Below, in pieces: positions 56,104 to 64,000 of a stretch of DNA of 64,000 nucleotides (positions are counted from its first letter, which is position 1; each line of letters opens with the position of its first letter). The position numbers were made by a program, and so were the translations under genes. Under the pieces are notes generated by a model that had not been told where the DNA came from, searched no databases, and was given only the letters and a program-made list of their open reading frames with translations. Location: assembly GCA_026936325.1 (NCBI GenBank), contig JAPTHN010000002.1, positions 16,842,142-16,906,141 of the forward strand, read 5' to 3'. Origin of the DNA: Platynereis dumerilii. Lineage: Eukaryota; Annelida; Polychaeta; Phyllodocida; Nereididae.

Positions 56104-59100
56104 ATGGAGCCAATTGGAGATTTTGAGTACAGCAAGAAGGATCTGATAGGCCACGGTGCCTTTGCTGTGGTCTTCAAGGGGAGACATAGGAAGGTGAGTT
56201 GATCAACAGACGTCAGCCATGATGATGCTGGCTGGAACTCAACAGGAATTCATTGCATCAGCTTATTTGACAATGCCAAAAATATATGTGTTCTATGATC
56301 AATTGGTTCGCCTTGTACAACCCAGCTACCCTTATCTCTGAGACTGACACTGGGGTGTTTGAGCTCTTTTGTTCAACTGCCCTCCCAGCTTGTTTATTCA
56401 ATCCACAATTGCCCAGAAATTCAGCATTTAAATTTCACCCATTTTCAGTCTCTCTGAGCCTGAGATTCACAATATTCAGGTGGTGAGATTTAAAAGGAAG
56501 TATGATAACTTTAACACTTTCAAATAAATTATCTTTTTTGTGGCAATCTCTCGAGTCATTCTTGAATATAGACATGCCTCTTCAATGTTGTGTGTTGTGT
56601 ACTCCCTTCTTTGTCAGCTGGTGGGGGGATTTAAATTTTCAAAACATTGATGAATCCCCATGATGACGCTATTGATTGGACCAAGTGATTGATCTGTTTA
56701 TGTCTGGATTCAATTGATCAGTCTGCTAGGAATACTATCTGACCCAATCTTCTAATTAGTAATTATGTATGTCAAAATACATAATTGCAATTAAGCCCAT
56801 CTGGCTTCAGCAGCAGTGCTGTTTCTTTGTTGGGGGGGATGTAGGATACCACCTGGCAACTTCACACCTGCTAGGACAGGCCTTATGGCATGTAAATGGT
56901 TATGTAATTGTTACAATTACCATCATGTATTAATATTATTTTATCAGCTGATCCTTTGTCATTTCACATAGTTGCTGATTGATAAGTGTACTTATTAAAT
57001 GTTCTCAATGATGCCTGATTTCTTTCACAATTAATTGTGACAGTTAAACATCAATAATTATCTGATGAATGATAAATTAAGTCCTTTGTTTTTATTTACT
57101 TATTTCAGAAGCCAGACTTCACAGTGGCCATCAAGTGCATAACTAAGAAGAATTTGGCCAAATCTCAAAATCTGCTCAGCAAAGAGATCAAGATCCTCAG
57201 GGTAAGTCGATGTGCCTCTTGTCATACTTGGAAAATGTGAACTTATTTGTGAAGTTATGACTCATTGCCTGGCATACCTGGAAATTGCTCATAATATATG
57301 TACTTCAATTCTGTTTGTTGAACTTGCTCTTGGAAATTGATTGTTGAACGCATATGGGGAGTCCTTTAGTTTGTCATACTTGTTAATTTGACATAAACAC
57401 TGTCGAGTGTTTGTGAAGGCTATACAATTAAGATTCATGTGGCTCTGTACACATTTGCAATTGTATTATTACATTTGCAGTGTCATTAATTAACCACTTT
57501 AACCACCTGTGTGTTAAAGTGAAAAATAAGGATATTTGCTGTTGATCTATTTTTCCTGGGCTGGGTATTTATTGAAATTTCATTAATAATTAGTTGCAAA
57601 GTTTCTGTCAATTTAAATTTTAGAATGTTATACAAGCTGAGACCTGACCCTTGCATCATCCATCCAGGTGCTGTCTGGCATGTGCCTCTTTTTATGTACC
57701 TGGTTCTTGAAGACCCAAGGTCTGGTGAACTTGGTGTTTTTTGGTGCTAAAGAAAGAACTTGCATCAGAAATGTACCTTGTTAGTTCAAGTTGTGCCTAT
57801 TTTAGTTTGCACAAAAAAGATTATTCTGTCAAGTAGCAAATGCACCTTTGTGCAAAATCATTGGCCTGGAACAGTCATATCACCCTATGCTATCAGCGGG
57901 AACATTTTGTGACCACGTGTGTTTGTATGTATACAAACCAGTTTAGGACGTTACATATGCAGAGCCGGGAGGGGAGTCACTAGGTGCAGAAAAGTAATCT
58001 CAGAAGAAAAAGGAAGGGGGAATTTTAAAATTAATGTTTAAAATGTACTTGTCTTTTCTGTGCCTCCTGCTTATCAACTTTGAAATGCCTACTGTTGATT
58101 TATAGATTATTTCTGAATTTGGTTGCATTTTATGAAAGATTTAACAATGATAACAATATTGGTATTCCAAAAAAAAGTAAGGCATTGACCCCTGGACTTC
58201 TTTGGCATGCTCCAGTCACATGACCATGCACATGGCAGTTCTAAAATAATCTGAAAATTATCAGACTGTGTCTGACTCTGTAGAATAAATGTGATTGACC
58301 GATGATGCAATCTTACATGTATCTTTCATGTACACATAGGAACAAAGTTTGAACTTTATGTAAGCCACTGCACGTTTTTCTTTTTTGAGTGACATGGCAC
58401 ATATTTTGCCTCACATGATAATGCCAGGCAATTCACCTTGTTCGGTGTCAGCCCTTCAATGTGTACATGCCACGGGTATGTGGTTGTACGTATAATATAC
58501 CATGAGTACATCAATTGACTCATTGAGTAGAACTCTAGTCATTACAACTCCATGACTAAATGTTGAAATTTATACTACAGTTATCATGAACTGTACATTC
58601 TACAGAAACTAAGTTGTCTAACAGAATATTGTGGGTACCATTTAATTGGGTTGCTATAGTGGCAGTACAGGAAGTTACCATTTACATGATTTTATTAACG
58701 AGGCTCTAGATAGGGCGGTTGTGGGAGACAGGGAATTCAAAAGTAAAATTGCAAAGGATCAGGGATTTCGAAAGTAAAATGGCCAAGGGACAGGGGGACC
58801 CAAACCCTTTCCAAAGCCTCATTAACTAGTATAACTAGTAACTACAAACTATATAGAAGTTACTGAGAAACTTTAATGGATTTTGATTTGAGTATTGATG
58901 AATTTCTGTATTTGTGAAAATTGTGTGTGTGCGTTGAAATAACAATGCGAAATGTATTTCTTCTTTGAATTAGGGATCCCCTGGAAGTTTGCTAGAGACT
59001 CAAATTTTGCATGTTAGTATGATCGGCGATGAGTAAGAACTGAAACATGCTGTCCAGTTGCTTGTGCGCATTGTGGTGAAAATGCAGTGTGCACTGTTTG

Positions 59101-60028
59101 CGGTTTATTACTTTCAATTATTTTGAACAAACTGATAAAAAACAATGATGCAGAAAAAAGTCATAATCCTACAGATGGATTCTTGTAACAAAGAAACAAA
59201 GAAGTAAATTTTAAGGTGCCTTTAGGCTACACAAACACATCTACAAAAAGAAATAGAATATCCTAAGTCAGATTTCTTATTGAGTCAGCCAGCTATTATT
59301 TTCTGTCATCCTTACTCCTGTATACTCAGCAGCTTTCCTTTTCTCTGATGATAGTGATCCAGCAGTGAGGCTGCTGCCTGTAACCATGGCAACCTAATCA
59401 CATGCTGGTCACATGGGCAGTTCATGACCTTTGTCTTAGCTGTGCTATTGTTTTTCTCTTGATTGATTTAACATGTTTAAAGTTGTCTTTATCAATCAAT
59501 GTAGTGTACATGAATATTATTTACAATATTATTTACAATGTAAATGTCATGCTTTGAGTATTCATAAATATTTCAAGATTAAACATTCAAATCAATTGCT
59601 TGGTGGAAGCATGTGAAGCCGTATATCTATTCATTGTTCAATTGTTTCATTGTTTGTCCAATGCTTGTTTGTCCCTACCGATTTTCGGATTTATAATGTC
59701 GTTTCTTGTTGCAATTAAATTAGACAGTTAAAAAATAAGTTAAACCAATTAAAAATTGTCCTGTATTTGTTCTGTCTTTTGAGCTGTGAAATGTCCAAAG
59801 ATGACTTTGTAATGTCCTGTGGAAAATAGTGTAACCTGTCTAACTTATAACTACTTTGTGCATTAGATGACCACTTAATCTTGCCTTGTTGAATCATAGG
59901 TTTGACTCTGTTGATGTGTAGATGATAACTTATACAGAATTGTTGTACTTTAATATGATTCTCATTTACTTTTGCAGGAGCTGTCAGATCTGCACCATGA
60001 AAATGTTGTTGCCCTACTGGATTGTAAG
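56104..60028 (+). CDS. ULK1/2: ULK1/2 (Atg1) autophagy kinase, first three coding exons
   Basis: Exons 56104-56193, 57109-57201 and 59978-60028, all phase 0, encode the first 78 residues. The gene runs off the right edge of the window. [20 protein letters not shown] opens the kinase domain as in vertebrate ULK1/2. The Gly-rich loop is GHGAFAVV (16-23), the ATP-anchoring Lys39 is in VAIKC, and the alpha-C Glu56 is in LLSKEIKIL. Exon 3 gives [17 protein letters not shown], the start of beta-4. ULK kinases start autophagosome formation as part of the ATG13/FIP200 complex. The start codon is in good context (GCAACATGG). Intron 2 is 2.8 kb and carries a MITE; intron 3 is at least 4 kb. One ULK1/2 ancestor is expected outside vertebrates, so no number is assigned. 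Confidence 0.96.
58699..58821. mobile_element. Short TTAA-flanked repeat in ULK intron 2
   Basis: CGAGGCTCTAGATAGGG and the inverse of GGGTTTGG...AAGCCTCA form loose inverted termini. TTAA lies on both sides (58695-58698, 58822-58825). Internal units ATTCAAAAGTAAAATTGC match the 836-978 repeat in reverse. TTAA sites suggest a piggyBac-type MITE, not proven. Confidence 0.5.
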
Positions 60029-63000
60029 GTAGGTGGAATCTTTTTTTATTTAATATTATATGTATCAGTTTATATCGGTCTTGACAAATATGAATCTGTG
60101 ACTTCAACTGTTTTGCCAGTATAGATTTCGGATTTTAAAAAAAAGCCAACTTGTGGAATTCTTTTTTGGGTGCAACTTCCCAAATGTTTTTCCCAGGACA
60201 CTGTCTTGCTTTGAAAATCAAGCCTACTGACGGATTGAATGACTTAGCATTTTGCAAAAATAATCTGGTTTAACTTGCAACCCTAGACAAAGTATTGCTG
60301 AGTGACACAATGTATGTTTCTCACAAAATAGAGCCTGGATACAGGATAAAGACCTATGACTAATGTAATGTTAATAACCATAATATATGGCGTAAATATG
60401 TTGCCAAGCTGTGGGTATACTTTATTAGTCATATATATATGTATTATTATAGACGGACAGACAAATTCTTTATTGACCTGTGTAAAAAATACACCCTGTC
60501 CTATATGGGCTTACAAGTCATCAAATGATCCAAAATTAACAAATTTTATTTGTATAAGAGAAGTGATATTGTATATTTGGTCTGTGCTGGGTTTGTTGTT
60601 CATCATGTCATATATTGTGGGCATTTGTGTATTGGCCTTTTGGGGCTGCAAAGAAACTAGCACTTGCTCTTGGTGACATTCCCATGTCATTGACTGCAGT
60701 TTTGACCAGCCTCAACCTTTGCTGGAGAATGTCCAAGTTGTAGTGGAAAATTTCCAGGTTGTGGGTCTGCAGAATTGAGCTTATATTGAGAAAAGTATTG
60801 TACTATGGAATTGATTGATAAATTTGTTGATTATGATTTTATGCCAACTATTATTATTTGAGCCTCACTGTGAATTGCATCATTGTTTTGAAATGGTTGT
60901 CATGGTTATGACGAGTGATATGGATAGGAAAAGTTTATGTTTATGTAAGTCATACCCATGCTATAGTTACAATGCTAAAAGCTACAAAAGTTGGCTCCTT
61001 TCCAGGTCAGGAGTTTTGAAATGGCCTAAGGGTTGACTGCCTGATCCTGTGACCCATATCCATTGACTGTGCTACAATGTTTATAAATATAGTGCAAGAG
61101 AGAGACTTGTGAATTTGTAAAAGTCTCAGCTGTCACTTTTGGTTATTGGGTTTCAAGACATGTACTCTATTTGGAGCAGTTGCTCCTGCAAGTTCATGTA
61201 CTTTCATCCTTCTTTGTTTGGGGTCAATATCTCAGACTTCTTCTTTATGCAGGAGTTTCTTTGTGTAACTACATCTCCTCTCCACATGCTCCAGCACTGC
61301 ACTGAGCTGAGGGAGTTTTAAAGGATTATTCAATGTTCAAGTGCTTCAACTTTCTTGCAATATACTTCTGTCCTAATTGATTATTTTCGAAAGTAAGTTT
61401 ACATGCTCTTGTTATGGTGGGAGTGGAAATGTATTCATATTGATTGCCCTATTTAATACAAAACAAATCCTGTCAATATATTGCACAACGCACTTCTGAC
61501 ACTGCTTTCATACGTCAAAGACGCACATGTTGTTTGTTTTTGTTTGTGCGAATCATGTGACCTCTATTCTACTGCTGATTGGTCCTTGACTGACCTAGAT
61601 GCTATAAATACATCCTAGACAACGTCAACACTGGTCAAGCATTTGATCCAGCCACATAATCAAGCCTTGCTGTTGGTTCTGATGATGGAGGAATCGAAAC
61701 ATCCAATGAAAAATATAATCTTTCAGTTTATGATCAGTTTGGAAATTGGATCAATGGGTGTTATTTATTGACCTCTACTAATAGGTTAAATGAGTTAAAT
61801 GGCCATTAATTTATCATCTTAAGCAGAGTCACTTGTGATTTAACTATGTGCAAATTTATAAATAGTTATTTAAAACCACCAGTGATCAGTTCAACTTCTT
61901 ATTGATGTTATCAAGAAGCAGAGGGTTAATCCGCTGGAGGGGGGGGGGGTTAATCTAGATGAATGTCAACCTGACACAACTGCGTCTCAGCGGACATTGA
62001 CCCCAAGCTGCTGCAGCTGCTCAACTGCAGTTGTGAAGCACTCACATTCTGATCATTGTTTCGTTGTTTAGCACACAATGTTAAATATGCAGGTGGTTAT
62101 CTGGATCACGCATTGATTTTCTTATTGCGTAATCTTCATCAATTAAAGCCTTGACCATGAACTTGTATAGGTATTTCTTGCCTGCTTGTATTGTTATCAG
62201 AAATTATATATTTTCATATTTATTTTTAGAAAGCAAAACATCTTGTGCAATCTGCTGCTAGACCTAAAATAGACTCTGTATTGTGCTGTGTTGTTTACTG
62301 AAAATAGATGAATAAATGAGAAAGAAAGCTCTGGAGGAGTAAGAAAGAAGAAAGAAGGAAATGGGAGGGAAGGTGTATTTATGGTGGTCAAATGGCATTT
62401 AAACTGATAGCTAATTTAAAATAGTAATCATTCTGTGGTTCATAGCAGGTTTTTTGTTTTACTGTTTAAGTAAAACTGTATCTTTTCAACTTGAGCTTCA
62501 AATTTTAGTTGCCAACCTGCAATATATAGCACTGAGCAGTGAGCATAGCCTGGAAAATTCCATTCTGCACTTTGTGTGTATCCCCATAATGCAGGTTGGA
62601 TGTTACTATAAATAGCAGGTGGACTCCAGGGGTGATCTTTGAATATGTACATACTGTCAATGTGCCATATGTTGGTTTTGTTTGTAAACAATAACAATAG
62701 CATGGCATGACTCGCATGAGTGATAGCTAATTGACTTGAGTGATGTTGAGTTGACCTATTTGTAGTTTACTGGGTCAGATTACATAACTGTTTCTACAAT
62801 TAGTTTCATAATGGAAGGGGGGGGGGTGTTCAATATTCATTTTCAGCTGACTATTGCATGTCACCTGCATAGAAAAGACCTTGCCTGATCAAAATGCAAG
62901 TCTGGAAATAGAAATTTTGTGCCTATTGGATAAAGCAATATTTTCATTAGCAACTTGGCCTCTACATGATCATTGCAAAATTGCATGTATTGCAAGAGCT

Positions 63001-64000
63001 CTGAAACTTATGCCTCTGTCTCACATCAGTGATTCTGAATCTGTGTCTGAAGCAGTTGGGGTGCCAGGAAAAGGCAATCCCAATTAATATTGCCATACTT
63101 CACCGTAGAAGACTTGCAACTGGGAATTAGCCTTGTGATGGAAAATCTGACTGATCACTGAAAACCGATTAATCGTTTGCACTTCCAATTCGATAATCGA
63201 TTTAAAATCGATGTTGTGAATAGTGCAATATAGATGGTTGGCTAATACTAATGGCTACATATTAATGAAATATTCCATAAACTTAAAGATGGATTTTAAA
63301 TACCAACTGATTTAGCAAATTGTTCTTAGCTATAAATTTTGGGTTTTAAAATAAATGTCACCTGAGTGTCTATCAAGTAGTCTACAAAATATAGTTTGTA
63401 TGACTCGCTTTATATCTTTAAATATCCAGTGTTATTAGCTGTAGAAAATTCACTAGAAATAATCCCGATAATGTTCTGAGGCAAGGACAGAGACCTTGGA
63501 CACTTTGTATTGAATGTATTCTCACCTTGGCCTTCGAATAATTTCAAAATATGTGTGCAGTACATATTTGGACCAGTAAGTAAATGTTATCATCTCAAGT
63601 CTTGTGTCATGGTCTTCCTGGTCTCGCTTTTACTTCACGAATTGAGTGGGTGATTGAATACAAACAAAGGCTGACTGATAATACAAATTCTGTGTTTAAA
63701 TTCATTTTAAATGTTGGATATATTCAATTAGGACTTGTTAGAAATAAACTTATAAAGACACAGGTGTTCATTCTCACGGTTTCTTCTTTCTCTTGTGGTT
63801 TTATATTCCAGTTACACAAAGAAAACTCAGGAAATGTTCTTTGTTTGCAGGTTTACAAAATGGTGTCAATTAAATCAGCTGATCAATGAATAAGTATGCA
63901 TGCATATATGCATCTCTATTGTTTGTTTGATCAGAATATTTGAGTTAGTTATACATTGTTTAGATGCTTGAGAGTCAATACACTAAGTCTTAATCTTGTT
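60029..64000 (+). other. ULK intron 3 to the window edge
   Basis: No further ULK exon was found (the next should encode a hinge like VFLVMEYCNGGDL). AT-rich, with G runs at 61939 and 62816 and a fragment with repeated ATCGATTTAAAATCGAT near 63195. ORFs up to 106 codons look random. Confidence 0.6.

Noticed and set aside
61560-61740. Penelope-like terminal segment or hammerhead ribozyme (CTGATGATGGAGGAATCGAAAC)
   Set aside because: Has a CTGATGA ... GAAAC core and an upstream TATAAATAC, but no stem II pairing between them and no coding part of such an element nearby.

Overview
This is a window of animal nuclear DNA: about 38-40% GC, spliced genes with GT-AG introns, and many short repeats. 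The gene set (meteorin-like, DPY30-domain DYDC, CCDC74, FKBP12-like, AKAP1, ULK/Atg1) is bilaterian. The 8-mer TAGGCCTA recurs at least nine times. I recall that over-use from echinoderm sequence, so an echinoderm or related marine deuterostome is my best guess. That is inference, not proof.

Layout. 1-13.6 kb is repeat-rich and gene-poor. It holds a 20-bp minisatellite (1.8-3.1 kb), an 18-bp minisatellite (10.2-11.5 kb), a foldback repeat around an exon-like segment (about 6.1 kb) and a small cluster of putative regulatory sites (12.75 kb). 13.6-15.0 kb: last three coding exons of a meteorin-like secreted protein (+). 17.7-20.5 kb: a DYDC-type gene (-), tail-to-tail with meteorin, with an X-box-like site upstream. 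22.1-35.05 kb: nested insertions in an A-rich array. A foldback element with a 9-bp target duplication is split by a 12.3-kb inverted-repeat element, which in turn carries a second foldback, a LINE fragment and a LINE with two long open frames. 36.3-40.9 kb: CCDC74 (-). 41.3-43.5 kb: an FKBP12-like prolyl isomerase (+), divergent from CCDC74 across a perfect X-box, whose last intron is a U12-type AT-AC intron. 48.2-53.1 kb: AKAP1 (-), 5' UTR exon near 55.4 kb. 56.1 kb to the end: first three coding exons of ULK1/2 (+), divergent from AKAP1 around a TCTCGCGAGA promoter motif.

How the parts relate. The host genes form divergent or convergent pairs: meteorin/DYDC convergent, CCDC74/FKBP divergent, FKBP/AKAP1 convergent, AKAP1/ULK divergent. 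DYDC and CCDC74 belong to families tied to cilia, centrioles or the spindle, and each has an RFX X-box (one perfect, one imperfect) upstream. AKAP1 anchors PKA and RNA on the mitochondrial surface and ULK starts autophagy; they appear to share a promoter region.

Most interesting observation: the LINE's first ORF encodes a NADAR (YbiA-like) domain followed by an SGNH-hydrolase-like domain, upstream of an uninterrupted endonuclease/reverse-transcriptase ORF. I know of SGNH-type ORF1 proteins in some LINEs but of no described LINE with a NADAR domain. Five short elements have hAT-type ends; three of these keep perfect 8-bp target duplications, one lies inside the U12 intron. A tRNA-derived SINE family has its copies in the minus-strand genes, all in the sense direction of the host gene.
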